From: Ptiloglossa arizonensis
Lineage: Eukaryota > Arthropoda > Insecta > Hymenoptera > Colletidae
DNA length: 64,000 nucleotides
Assembly (NCBI RefSeq): GCF_051014685.1
Contig: NW_027478389.1
Span: 1,922,001-1,986,000 of the forward strand
Direction: 5' to 3'
The notes beneath the pieces were generated by a model. The model was not told where the DNA came from, did no database searches, and saw nothing but the letters and a program-made list of their open reading frames with translations. Position numbers and translations under genes: made by a program. Shown here piece after piece: positions 36,666 through 49,520 of this stretch. Numbering within the stretch: position 1 is the first letter of the stretch; each line of letters begins with the position of its first letter.

Positions 36666-36960
36666 CGAACTCGAGAAATGCCTGTTGCATCTGAAAGTAG
36701 AAACTCACCCGATTACAACGGTATGTGTATTTTACCGCTAGGCCATTGTAGTTATTGGTTTTGAGTATCAGACTTGCGAAAATTTTGATGGTTTCTCAAC
36801 CATTCTTTAACTTCAAACTCCCATACCTCAGGAACGGATTGACGACCTCGAGAAATTCCGGTTGCATCTGAAAGCAGAAACTCGCCCGATTACAATGGTG
36901 TCTGTACTTTTCCCCTAGGGCATTCCAGTCATTCGTTTCTGGCAACAGACTTGCGAAAAT

Positions 36961-39900
36961 TTTGATGGTTTCTCAACCGTCGCTTAAGTCCAAACTCCGA
37001 TATTTCGCGAACGGATTGACGAATCCGAAAAGTTTCTGTTGCATCTGAAAGTAGAAACTCTCGCGATAACAACGGTATGTGTATTTTACCGCTAGGCCAT
37101 TGTAGTTATTGATTTCGAGTATCAGACTTTCGAAAACTTTGATGGTTTCTCAACCATTCCTTGACTTCAAACTCCCATATCTCGCGAACGGATCGACGAA
37201 CTCGAGTATTTCCTGTTGCACCTGAAAGTAGAAGCTCGCCCGATTACAATGGTGTGTGTACTTTTCCCCTAGGCCATTCCAGTTATTCGTTTCTAGCATC
37301 AGAATTGCGAAAATTTTGATCGTTTCTCAACCATCGCTTAAGTCCAAACTCCGACATTTCCTGAACGGATTAACGAATCCGAAAAGTTTCTGTTGCATCT
37401 GAAAGTGGAAACTCTCACGATTACAACGGTATGTGTATTTTACCGCTAGGCCATTGTTGTTATTGGTTTCGAGTATCAGACTTGCGAAAATTTTGATGGT
37501 TTCTCAACCATTCCTTAACTACAAACTCCCATATCTCGCGGACGGATTGACGAACTCGAGAAAATCCTGTTGCATCTGAAAGTAGAAACTCTCCCGATTA
37601 CAACGGTATGTGTATTTTTCCTCTAGGCCATTGTAGTTATTGGTTTCGTGTTTCAGATTTGCGAAAATTTTGATGGTTTCTCAACCATTCCTAAACTTCA
37701 AACTCCCATATCTCGCGAACGGATTGACGAATTCGAAAACTTCCGGTTGCATCTGAAAGGAGAAACTCGCCCGATTACAATGGTGTCTGTACTTTTCCCC
37801 TAGGCCATTGCAGTTATTCGTTTCTAGCATTAGAATTGCGAAAATTGTTTTGGCTTCTCAACCATCGCTTAAGTCCAAACTTCGATATTTCGCGAACGGA
37901 TTTACGAATCCGAAAAGTTTCTCTTGCATGTGAAACTAGAAACCCTCACGATTACAACGGTATGTGTATTTTACCGCTAGGCCATTGTAGTTATTGGTTT
38001 CGAGTATCAGACTTGCGAAAATTTTGATGGTTTCTCATCCATTCTTTAACTTCAAACTCCCATATCTCACGAACGGATTGGCGAACTCGCGAAATTCCGC
38101 TTGCTTCAGAAAGTAGAATCTCGCCCGATTACAATGGTGTCTGTATTTTTCCCCTAGGCCATTCCAGTCATTCGTTTCTAGCATCGGAAATGCGAAAATA
38201 TTGATGGTTTCTCAACCATTTCTTAACTCCAAACTCCGATATTTCGCGAACGGATTGACGAATCCGAAAAATTTCCGTTGCATCTTAAAATAGAAACTCT
38301 CCCGATTTCAACGGTATGGGTATTTTTCCCCTAGGCCGTTGTAGTTATTGGTTTCGAGTATCAGACTTGCGAAAATTTTGTTGGTTTCTCAACCATTCCT
38401 TAACTTGAAACTCCCATATCTCGCGAACTGATAGGCGAACTCGAGAAATTCCTGTTGCATCTGAAAGTAGAAACTCACCCGATTACAATGGTGTCTGTAT
38501 TTTCCCCTAGGCCATTCCAGTCATTCGTTTCTAGCATCAGACTTGCGAGAATTTTGATGGTGTCTCAACCATTCCTTAACTTCAATCTCCCATATCTCGC
38601 GAACGGATTGACGACCTCGAGAAATTGCGGTTGCATCTGAAAGTAGACACTCGCCCGATTACAATGGTGTCTCTACTTTTCCCCTGGGCAATTCCAGTTA
38701 TTCGTTTCTAGCATCGGAATTGCGAAAATTTTGATGGTTTCTCAACCATTGCTTAAGTCCAAACTCCGATATTTCGCGGACGGATTGACGAATCCGAAAG
38801 TTTCTGTTGCGTCTGAACGTAGAAACTCTCACGATAACAACGGTATCTGTATTTTACCGCTAGGCCATTGTAGTTATTGGTTTCGAGTATCAGACTTGCG
38901 AAAATTTTGTTGGTTTCTCAACCATTCCTTAACTTGAAACTCCCATATCTCGCGAACTGATAGGCGAACTCGAGAAATTCCAGTTGCATCTGAAAGTAGA
39001 AACTCACCCGATTACAACGGTATGTGTATTTTACCGCTAGGCCATTGTAGTTATTGGTTTTGAGTATCAGACTTCCGAAAATTTCGATGGATTCTCAACC
39101 ATTCCTTAAATTCAAACTCCCATATCTCGCGAACGGATTGACGACCTCGAGAAATTCCGGTTGCATCTGAAAGCAGAAACTCGCCCGATTACAATGGTGT
39201 CTGTACTTTTCCCCTAGGGCATTCCAGTCATTCGTCTCTGGCAACAGACTTGCGAAAATTTTGAATGTTTCTCATCCATTCTTTAACTTCAAACTCCCAT
39301 ATCTCACGAACGGATTGACGAACTCGAGAAATTCCGCTTGCATCTGAAAGTAGAATCTCGCCCGATTACAACGGTGTCTGTATTTTTCTCCTAGGCTATT
39401 CCAGTCATTCGTTTCTAGCATCGGAAATGCGAAAATATTGATGGTTTCTCAACCATTTCTTAACTCCAAACTCCGATATTTCGCGAACGGATTGACGAAT
39501 CCGAAAAATTTCCGTTGCATCTTGAAAGAGAAACTCTCCCGATTTCAACGGTATGGGTATTTTTCCCGTAGGCCGTTGTAGTTATTGGTTTCGAGTATCA
39601 GACTTGCGAAAATTTTGATGGTTTCTCAACCATTCCTTAAATTCAAACTCCCATATCTCGCGAACGCATTGACGAACTCGAGAAATTCCGGTTGCATCTG
39701 GAAGTAGAAACCCGCTCGATTACAATGGTGTCTGTACTATTCCCCCAGGCCACTCCAGTCATTCGTTTCTAGCATCAGACTTGCGAAAGTTTTGATGGTT
39801 TCTCAACCATTCCTTAACTTCAAACTCCCATATCTCGCGAACGGATTGACGACCTCGAGAAATTGCTGTTGCATCTGAAAGTAGAAACTCGCCCGATTAC

Positions 39901-41735
39901 AATGGTGTCTGTATTTTCCCCTAGGCCATTCCAGTCATTCGTTTCTAGCATCAGACTTGCGAGAATTTTGATGGTGTCTCAACCATTCCTTAACTTCAAT
40001 CTCCCATATCTCGCGAACGGATTGACGACCTCGAGAAATTGCGGTTGCATCTGAAAGTAGACACTCGCCCGATTACAATGGTGTCTCTACTTTTCCCCTG
40101 GGCAATTCCAGTTATTCGTTTCTAGCATCGGAATTGCGAAAATTTTGATGGTTTCTCAACCATCGCTTAAGTCCAAACTCCGATATTTCGCGCACGGTTT
40201 GAAGAATCCGAAAAGTTTCTGTTGCATCTGAACGTAGAAACTCTCACGATAACAACGGTATCTGTATTTTACCGCTAGGCCATTGTAGTTATTGGTTTCG
40301 AGTATCAGACTTGCGAAAATTTTGTTGGTTTCTCAACCATTCCTTAACTTGAAACTCCCATATCTCGCGAACGGATTGACGACCTCGAGAAATTCCGGTT
40401 GCATCTGAAAGCAGAAACTCGCCCGATTACAATGGTGTCTGTACTTTTCCCCTAGGGCATTCCAGTCAATCGTTTCTGGCAACAGACTTGCGAAAATTTT
40501 GATGGTTTCTCAACCATTCTTTAACTTCAAACTCCCATATCTCAGGAACCGATTGACGAACTCGAGAAATTCCGCTTGCATCTGAAAGTAGAATCTCGCC
40601 CGATTACAACGGTGTCTGTATTTTTCCCCTGGGCCATTCCAGTCATTCGTTTCTAGCATCGGAAATGCGAAAATATTGATGGTTTCTGAAACATTTCTTA
40701 ACTCCAAACTCCGATATTTCGCGAACGGATTGACGAATCCGAAAAATTTCCGTTGCATCTTAAAATAGAAACTCTCCCGATTTCAACGGTATGGGTATTT
40801 TTCCCCTAGGCCGTTGTAGTTATTGGTTTCGAGTATCAGACTTGCGAAAATTTTGATGGTTTCTCAACCATTCCTTAAATTCAAACTCCCATATCTCGCG
40901 AACGGATTGACGAACTCGAGAAATTCCGGTTGCATCTGGAAGTAGAAACTCGCCCGATTACAATGGTGTCTGTATATTCCCCTAGGCCATTCCAGTCATT
41001 CGTTTCTAGCATCAGACTTGCGAGAATTTTGATGGTGTCTCAACCATTCCTTAACTTCAATCTCCCATATCTCGCGAACGGATTGACGACCTCGAGAAAT
41101 TGCGGTTGCATCTGAAAGTAGACACTCGCCCGATTACAATGGTGTCTCTACTTTTCCCCTGGGCATTTCCAGTTATTCGTTTCTAGCATCGGAATTGCGA
41201 AAATTTTGATGGTTTCTCAACCATCGCTTAAGTCCAAACTCCGATATTTCGCACACGGATTGACGAATCCGAAAAGTTTCTGTTGCATCTGAACGTAGAA
41301 ACTCTCACGATAACAACGGTATCTGTATTTTACCGCTAGGCCATTGTAGTTATTGGTTTCGAGTATCAGACTTGCGTAAATTTTGTTTGTTTCTCAACCA
41401 TTCCTTAACTTGAAACTCCCATATCTCGCGAACTGATAGGCGAACTCGAGAAATGCCTGTTGCATCTGAAAGTAGAAACTCACCCGATTACAACGGTATG
41501 TGTATTTTACCGCTAGGCCATTGTAGTTATTGGTTTTGAGTATCAGACTTGCGAAAATTTTGATGGTTTCTCAACCATTCTTTAACTTCAAACTCCCATA
41601 CCTCAGGAACGGATTGACGACCTCGAGAAATTCCGGTTGCATCTGAAAGCAGAAACTCGCCCGATTACAATGGTGTCTGTACTTTTCCCCTAGGGCATTC
41701 CAGTCATTCGTTTCTGGCAACAGACTTGCGAAAAT
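36961..41735. repeat. 27-monomer tandem duplication (4,775 bp), copy 2
   Basis: Second copy, directly adjoining the first. Its first 29 bp carry the right-flank variants (accgtcgcttaagtcc) found also at 41,736. After 37,038 it follows the left parent (ctgttgc and tctcgcg). This chimeric monomer is the exchange junction. The copy shares all four 1-bp losses of copy 1. Confidence 0.95.
36990..37037. other. Unequal-exchange junction interval (48 bp)
   Basis: The monomer here matches 41,736-41,812 up to T36,989 (A at 32,214) and matches 32,186 onward from G37,038 (C at 41,813). Between these two diagnostic bases all three sequences agree, so the switch lies within these 48 bp. That covers the gatatttcgcg to ccgaaaagtttct part of the R-type left half. 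Confidence 0.85.
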
Positions 41736-41812
41736 TTTGATGGTTTCTCAACCGTCGCTTAAGTCCAAACTCCGATATTTCGCGAACGGATTGACGAATC
41801 CGAAAAGTTTCT
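41736..41812. repeat. Residual start of a third 27-mer copy / right flank
   Basis: These 77 bp equal 36,961-37,037. The next base differs (ctcttgc against ctgttgc), and the array passes into zone D without any R- or P-type monomer again. This is the last R-type left half in the window. Confidence 0.85.
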
Positions 41813-42189
41813 CTTGCATCTGAAACTAGATACTCTCACGATTACAACGGTATGTGTATTTTACCGCTAGGCCATTGTAGTTATTGGTTTCGAGTATCAG
41901 ACTTGCGAAAATTGTGATGGTTTCTCAACCATTCCTTAAATTCAAACTCCCGTATCTCGCGATCGGATTGACGAACTCGAGAAATTCCTGTTGCATCTGA
42001 AAGCAGAAACTAGCCCGATTACAATGGTATGTGTATTTTTGCCCTAGGCCACAGTAGTTATTGGTTTCGAGTATCAGACTTGCGAAAATTTTGATGATTT
42101 CTCAACCATTCCTTAACTTCAAACTCCCATATCTCGCGAACGGATTGACGAACTCGAGAAATTCCTGTTGCATCTGAAAGCAGTAGCTC

Positions 42190-43010
42190 GCCCGATTACC
42201 ACGGTTTGCGTATTTTTGCCCTAGGCCATTGTAGTTATTGGTTTCGAGTGTCAGACTTGCGAAAATTTTGATGGCTTATCAACCATTCCTTAACTTCAAA
42301 CTCCAATATCTCGCGAACGGATTGACGATCTCGAGAAATTTCTGTTGCATCTGAAAGTAGAAACTCTCCCGATTAAAACGGTATGTGTATTTTTCCCCTA
42401 AGCCTTTGTAGTTATTGGTTTCGTGTGCCAGACTTGCGAAAATTTTGACGGTTTATCAACCATTCCTTAAATTCAAACTCCCATATCTCGCGAACGGATT
42501 GACGAACTCGAGAAATTCCTGTTGCATCTGAAAGCAGTAGCTCGCCCGATTACCATGGTATGTGTACTTTTGCCCTAGGCCATAGTCGTTATTGGTTTCG
42601 AGTATCAGACTTGCGAAAAATGTGATGGTTTATCAACCATTCCTTAAATTCAAACTCCCATATCTCGCGAACGGATTGTCGAACTCGAGAAATTCCTGTT
42701 GCATCTGAAAGCAGAAACTAGCCCGATTACAATGGTATGTGTATTTTTGCCCTAGGCCACAGCAGTTATTGGTTTCGAGTATCAGACTTGCGAAAACTGT
42801 GATGGTTTCTCAACCATTCCTTAACTTCAAACTCCCATATCTCGCGATCGGTCTGAAGAACTCGAGAAATGCTGTTGCATCTGAAAGCAGTAGCTCGCCC
42901 GATTACAAAGGTATGTGTATTTTTCCCCTAGGCCTTTGTAGTTATTGGTTTCGAGTATCAGACTTGCGAAAATTGTGATGGTTTCTCAAACATTCCTTAA
43001 CTTCAAACAC
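42190..43010. repeat. Block o, copy 1 (about 4.6 monomers)
   Basis: Matches 44,136-44,956 at +1,946 bp (11 monomers minus 1). Shared: tctgttgcatc with gattaaaacgg, gtgccagac with gacggtttatc, gattaccatgg with ccatagtcg, gcgaaaaatgtg, gcgatcggtctg with aaatgctgttg. About one monomer in the middle (42,660-42,780) differs between the copies. Confidence 0.8.
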
Positions 43011-44135
43011 CCATCTCTCGCGAACGGATCGACGAACTCGAGAAATTCCGGTTGCATCTGGAAGTAGAAACTCTCCAGATTACTACGGTATGTGTATTTT
43101 TTCGCTTGGGCATTGTAGTTATTGGTGTCGAGTATCAGCCTTGCAAAAATTTTGATGGTTTCTCAACCATTCCTTAACTTCAAACACCCATATCTCGCGA
43201 ACAGATTGAGGAATACGAGAAATTCCTGTTGCATTTGAATGTAGAAACTCGCCCGATTACAAAGGTATGTGTATTTTTCCCCTAGGTCCTTGTAGTTATT
43301 GATTTCGAGTATCAGACTTGCGAAAATTTTGATGGATTCTCAACCATTCCTTAACTTCGAACTCCCACATCTCGCGAAGGGATTGACGAACTGGAGAAAT
43401 TCCTGTTGCATCTGAAAGCAGAAACTCGCCCGATTACAATGGTATGTGTATTTTTGCCCTGGGCCACAGTAGTTATTGGTTTCGAGTGTCAGACTTGCGA
43501 AAATTTTGATGGTTTCTCAGCCATTCCTTAACTTCAAACTCCTATATCTCGCGAACGGATTGACGAACTCGAGAAATTCCCGTTGCATCTGAAAGTAGAA
43601 ACTCGCCCGATCACAAACGTTTGTGTATTTTTACCCTAGGTCTTTGCAGTTATTGGTTTCGAGTATCAGACTTGCGAAAATTGTGATGGTTTCACAACCT
43701 TTCCTTAACTTCAACCTCCCATATCTCGCGAAATGTTTGACGAACTCGAGAAATTCCTGTTGCATCTGAAAGTAGAAGCTCGCCCGATTACACAGGTATG
43801 TGTATTTTTCCCCTAGGCCATTGTAGTTATTGGTTTCGAGTATCAGACTTGCGAAAATTGTGATGGTTTCTCAACCATTCCTTAACTTCAAACTTCCGTA
43901 TCTCGCGATCGGATTGACGAACTCGAGAAATTCCTGTTGCATCTGAAAGCAGAAACTAGCCCGATTACAATGGTATGTGTATTTTTGCCCTAGGCCACAG
44001 TAGTTATTGGTTTCGAGTATCAGACTTGCGAAAATTGTAATGGTTTCTCAACCATTCCTTAACTTCAAACTCCCATATCTGGCGAGCGGATCGACGAACT
44101 CGAAAAATTCCTGTTGCATCTGAAAGTAGAAACTC

Positions 44136-44956
44136 TCCCGTTTACAACGGTATGTGCATTTTTCCCCTAAACCATTGTAGTTATTGGTTTCGAGTGTCAG
44201 ACTTGCGAAAATTTTGATGGCTTATCAACCATTCCTTAACTTCAAACTCTAATATCTCGCGAACGGATTGACGATCTCGAGAAATTTCTGTTGCATCTGA
44301 AAGTAGAAACTCTCCCGATTAAAACGGTATGTGTATTTTTCCCCTAAGCCTTTGTAGTTATTGGTTTCGAGTGCCAGACTTGCGAAAATTTTGACGGTTT
44401 ATCAACCATTCCTTAAATTCAAACTCCCATATCTCGCGAACGGATTGACGAACTCGAGAAATTCCTGTTGCATCTGAAAGCAGTAGCTCGCTCGATTACC
44501 ATGGTATGTGTACTTTTGCCCTAGGCCATAGTCGTTATTGGTTTCGAGTATCAGACTTGCGAAAAATGTGATGGTTTGTCAACCATTCCTTAACTTCAAA
44601 CTCCCATATCTCGCGAACGGATCGACGAACTCGAGAAATTCTGGTTGTATCTGGATGTAGAAACTCTCCCGATCACAACGGTATGTGTATTTTTCCCCTA
44701 AGCCTTTGTAGTTATTGGTTTCGAATGTCAGACTTGCGAAAATTGTGATGGTTTCTCAACCATTCCCTAACTTCAAACTCCCATATCTCGCGATCGGTCT
44801 GACGAACTCGAGAAATGCTGTTGCATCTGAAAGCAGTAGCTCGCCCGATTACAAAGGTATGTGTATTTTTCCCCTAGGCCTTTGTAGTTATTGGTTTCGA
44901 GTGTCAGACTTGCGAAAATTTTGATGGTTTCTCAAACATTCCTTAACTTCAAACAC
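44136..44956. repeat. Block o, copy 2
   Basis: Counterpart of 42,190-43,010. The middle monomer here is an aaattctggttgtatc/ctctcccgatcac type instead of the agcagaaactagcccg type. Confidence 0.8.
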
Positions 44957-46139
44957 CCATATCTCGCGAACGGATTGACGAACTCGAGAAATTCCTGTTG
45001 CATCTGAAAGCAGAAACTCGCCCGATTACAATGGTATGTGTATTTTTGCCCTAGGCCAAAGTAGTTATTGGTTTCGAATATCAGACTCGCGAAATTTTGA
45101 TGGGTTCTCAACCATTCCTTAACTTCAAACTACCATATCTCGCGAACGGATTGACGATCTCGAGAAATTCCTGTTGCGTCTGAAAGTAGAAACTCTCCCG
45201 TTTACAACGGTATGTGTATTTTTCCCCTAAGGCTTTGTAGTTATTGGTTTCGAGTGTCAGACTTGCGAAAATTTCGATGGTTTCTCAACCATTCCTTAAC
45301 TTCAAACTCCCATATCTCGCGAACGGTTTGACCATCTCGAGAAATTCCTGTTGCATCTGAAAGCAGTAGCTCGCCCGATTACCACGGTTTGTGTATTTTT
45401 GCCCTAGGCCATAGTTGTTATTGGTTTCGAGTATCAGACTTGCGAAAATTGTGATGGTTTCTCAAACATTCCTTAACTTCAAACACCCATATCTCGCGAA
45501 CGGATCGACGAACTCGTGAAATTCCGGTTGCATCTGGAAGTAGAAACTCTCCAGATTACTACGGTATGTGTATTTTTTCCCTAGGCCATTGTAGTTATTG
45601 GTTTCGGGTATCAGCCTTTCGAAAATTTTGATGGTTTCTCAACCATTCCTTAACTTCAAACCTCCATATCTCGCGAACGGATTGACGAATTCGAAAAATT
45701 CCTGTTGCATCTAAAAGCAGTAGCTCGCCCGATTACCACGGTTTGTGTATTTTTGCCCTAGGCCATAGTGGTTATTGGTTTCGAGTATCAGACTTGCGAA
45801 AATTGTGATGGTTTCTCAACCATTCCTTAACTTCAAACTCCCATATCTCGCGAACGGATAGACGAACTCGAAAAATTCCTGTTGCATCTGAAAGTAGAAA
45901 CTCTCCCGATTACAACGACATGAGTATTTTTCCTCTAAGCCTTTGTAGTTATTGGTTTCGAGTGTCAAACTTGCGAAAATTTTGATGGTTTATCAACCAT
46001 TCCTTAAGTTCAAACTCCCATATCTCGCGAACGGATTGACGAACTCGAGAAATTCCTGTTGCATCTGAAAGTAGAAACTCTCCCGTTTAGAATGGTGTGT
46101 GTATTTTTCCCCTAAGGCTTTGTAGTTATTGGTTTCGAG

Positions 46140-46500
46140 TGTCAGACTTGCGAAAATTTTGATGGCTTATCAACCATTTCTTAAATTCAAACTCCCATGT
46201 CTCGCGAACGGATTGACGAACTCGAGAAGCTCCTGTTGCATCTGAAAGTAGAAACTCTCCCGATTACAACGGTATGTGTTTTTTTCCCCTACGCCATTGT
46301 AGTTATTGGTTTCGTGTATCAGACTTGCGAAAATTTTGATGGTTTCTCAACCATTCCTTAACTTCAAACTCCCACATCTCCCGAACGGAATGACGAACTC
46401 GAGAAATTCCGGTTGCATCTAGAAGTAGAAACTCTCCAGATTACAACGGTATGTGTATTTTTCCCCTAGGCCTTTGTAGTTATTGGTTTCGAGTGTCAGA
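46140..46500. repeat. Block p, copy 1 (about 2 monomers)
   Basis: ggcttatcaaccatttc with ctcccatgtctcg and gagaagctcc, then gtgttttttt with ctacgcc and gtttcgtgtatc, then ctcccgaacgg with catctagaag. It recurs at 51,445-51,805 (+5,305) and 57,991-58,351 (+6,546). Confidence 0.8.
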
Positions 46501-46689
46501 CTTGCGAAAATTTTGATGGTTTCCCATCCATTCCTTAACTTCAAACCCCCATATCTCGCGAACGGATTGACGAACTCGAGAAATTCCTGTTGCATCTGAA
46601 AGCAGAAAGTCCCGCGATTACAATGGTATGTGTATTTTTGCCCTAGGCCACAGTAGTTAATGGTTTTGAGTATCAGACTTGCGAAAATT

Positions 46690-47753
46690 TTGATGGTTTC
46701 TGAGCCATTCCTTAGCTTCAAACTCCCATATCTAGCGAACGGATCGACGTACTCGAGAAATTCCGGTTGCATCTGGAAGTTGAAACTCTCCCGATTACAA
46801 CGGTATGTGTATTTACCCCTAAGCCTTTGTAGTTATTGGTTTCGAGTGTCAGACTTGCGAAAATTTTGATGGCTTATCAACCATTCCTTAAATTCAAACT
46901 CCCATATCTCGCGAACGGATTGACGAACTCGAGAAATTCCTGTTGCATCTGGAAGTTGAATCTCTCCCGATTACAACGGTATGTGTATATTTCCCCTAAG
47001 CCTTTGTAGTTATTGTTTTCGAGTGTCAGACTTGGGAAAATTTGGATGGCTTATCAACCATTCCTTAAATTCAAACTCCCATATCTCGCGAACGGATTGA
47101 CGAACTCGAGAAATACCTGTTGCATTTGAAAGTAGAAACTCGCCCGGTTACAAAGGTATGTGTATTTTTGCCCTAGGCCAAAGTAGTTATTGGTTTTGAG
47201 TATCAGACTTGCGAAAATTGTGATGGTTTCTCAACCATTCCTTAACTTCAAACACCCATATCTCGCGAACGGATCGACGAACTAGAGGAATTCCTGTTGC
47301 ATCTAGAAGTAGAAACTCTCCCGATTACAACGGTAGGTGTATTTTTCCCCTAAGCCTTTGTAGTTATTGGTTTCGAATATCAGACTTGCGAAATTTTGAT
47401 GCTTTCTCAACCATTCCTTAACTTCAAACTCCCGTATCTCGCGAACGGATTGACGATCCCGAGAAATTCCTGTTGCATCTGAAAGTAGAAACTCGCCCGA
47501 TTACAAGGGTATGTGTATTTATCCCCTACGCCTTTGTAGTTATTGATTTCGAGTGTCAGACTTGCGAAAATTTTTATGGTTTCTCAACCATTCCTTAACT
47601 TCAAACTCCCACATCTGGCGAACTGATCGACGAACTCGAGAAATTCCGGTTGCATCTGGAAGTAGAAACTCTCCCGATTACAACGGTATGTGTATTTTTC
47701 CCCTAAGCCTTTGTAGTTATTGGCTTCGAGTGTCAGACTTGCGAAAATTTTGA
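46690..47753. repeat. Block q, copy 1 (6 monomers)
   Basis: Matches 51,818-52,881 at +5,128 bp (29 monomers minus 5). Shared: ccttagcttc with ctagcgaacggatcg, gtgtatttacccc, gaagttgaa/taagttgaa, gacttgggaaaatttgg, aaatacctgttgcatttg, acacccat with gaactagag, gcgaaattttgatgc, gatcccgag. Together with block p it shows one monomer fewer in the downstream copy (offset 5,305 against 5,128). Confidence 0.85.
47222..47753. repeat. Three-monomer block r, copy 1
   Basis: acacccat with gaactagag, gcgaaattttgatgc, gatcccgag, then tttttatgg with ctggcgaactgatcg. It recurs at 48,635-49,166 (+1,413 bp, 8 monomers minus 3) and 52,350-52,881 (a further +3,715 bp, 21 monomers minus 2). Confidence 0.85.
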
Positions 47754-48634
47754 TGGCTTATCAACCATTCCTTAAATTCAAACTCCCATATCTCGCGAAC
47801 GGATTGACGAACTCGAGAAACTCCTGTTGCATCTGAAAGTAGAAACTCTTCCGATTACAACGGTATGTGTATTTTTCCCCTAGGCCATTGTAGTTATTGA
47901 TTTCGAGTATCAGACTTGCGAAAATTTTGATGGCTTATCATCCATACCTTAAATTCAAACTCCCATATCTCGCGAACGGATTGACGAACTCGAGAAATTC
48001 CGGTTGCATCTGGAAGTAGAAACTCTCCCGATGACAACGGTATGTGTATTTTTTCCCTAGGCCATTGTAGTTATTGGTTTCGAGTATCAGCCTTGCGAAA
48101 TTTTGATGGTTCCTCAACCATTCCTTAACTTCAAACCCCCATATCTCGCGAACGGATTGACGAACTCGAGAAATTACTGTTGCATCTGAAAGCAGAAAGT
48201 CCCGCGATTACAATGGTATGTGTATTTTTGCCCTAGGCCACAGTAGTTAATGGTTTTGAGTATCAGACTTGCGAAAATTTTGATGGTTTCTCAGCCATTC
48301 CTTAGCTTCAAACTCCCATATCTAGCGAACGGATCGACGAACTCGAGAAATTCCGGTTGCATCTGGAAGTAGAAACTCTCCCGATTACATCGGTATGTGC
48401 ATTTTTCCCCTAAGCCTTTGTAGTTATTGGTTTCGAGTGTCAGACTTGCGAAAATTTTGATGGCTTATCAGCCATTCCTTAAATTCAAACTCCCACATCG
48501 GGCGAACGGATCGACGAACTCGAGAAATTCCGGTTGCATGTGGAAGTAGAAACTCTCCCGATTACAACGGTATGTGTATTTACCCCTAAGCCTTTGTAGT
48601 TATTGGTTTCGAGTGTCAGACTTGCGAAAATTTT

Positions 48635-49520
48635 GATGGTTTCTCAACCATTCCTTAACTTCAAACACCCATATCTCGCGAACGGATCGACGAACTAGAG
48701 AAATTCCTGTTGCATCTGGAAGTAGAAACTCTCCCGATTACAACGGTAGGTGTATTTTTCCCCTAAGCCTTTGTAGTTATTGGTTTCGAATATCAGACTT
48801 GCGAAATTTTGATGCTTTCTCAACCATTCCTTAACTTCAAACTCCCGTATCTCGCGAACGGATTGACGATCCCGAGAAATTCCTGTTGCATCTGAAAGTA
48901 GAAACTCGCCCGATTACATGGGTATGTGTATTTATCCCCTACGCCTTTGTAGTTATTGATTTCGAGTGTCAGACTTGCGAAAATTTTTATGGTTTCTCAA
49001 CCTTTCCTTAACTTCAAACTCCCACATCTGGCGAACTGATCGACGAACTCGAGAAATTCCGATTGCATCTGGAAGTAGAAACTCTCCCGATTACAACGGT
49101 ATGTGTATTTTTCCCCTAAGCCTTTGTAGTTATTGGTTTCCAGTGTCAGACTTGCGAAAATTTTTATGACTTATAAACCATACCTTAAATTTAAACTCCC
49201 ATATCTCGCGAACGGATTGACGAACTCGAGAAATTCCTGTTGCATCTGAAAGTAGAAACTCTCCCGATTACAACGGTATGTGAATTTTTCCCCTAGGCCA
49301 TTGTAGTTATTGGTTTCGAGTATCAGACTAGCGAAAATTTTGATGGTTTCTCAACCATTCCTTAACTTCAAACCCCCGTATCTCGCGAACGGATTGACGA
49401 TCCCGAGAAATTCCTGTTGCATCTGAAAGTAGAAACTCGCCCGATTACAAAGGTATGTGTATTTTTCCCCTACGCCTTTGTAGTTATTGATTTCGAGTAT
49501 CAGACTTGCGAAAATTTTGA
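48635..49520. repeat. Block r extended, copy 2 (5 monomers)
   Basis: Matches 52,350-53,235 at +3,715 bp, adding a ccataccttaaatttaaac monomer and an aacccccgtatc monomer to the three-monomer block. Confidence 0.85.

Larger units (their letters stand above)
32186..36960. repeat. 27-monomer tandem duplication (4,775 bp), copy 1
   Basis: Line-by-line comparison with 36,961-41,735 at an offset of 4,775 bp found identity except T33,088/C37,863 and T34,207/A38,982 inside the block, plus A32,203/G and A32,214/T at the very left edge. The length is 27 monomers minus 4 bp, accounted for by four 1-bp losses (near 33,726, 34,022, 35,146 and 36,196). R-type units are dense here, about one per two or three monomers. 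About 99.96% identity against clear divergence of neighbouring monomers implies a very recent event or an assembly duplication. Confidence 0.95.
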
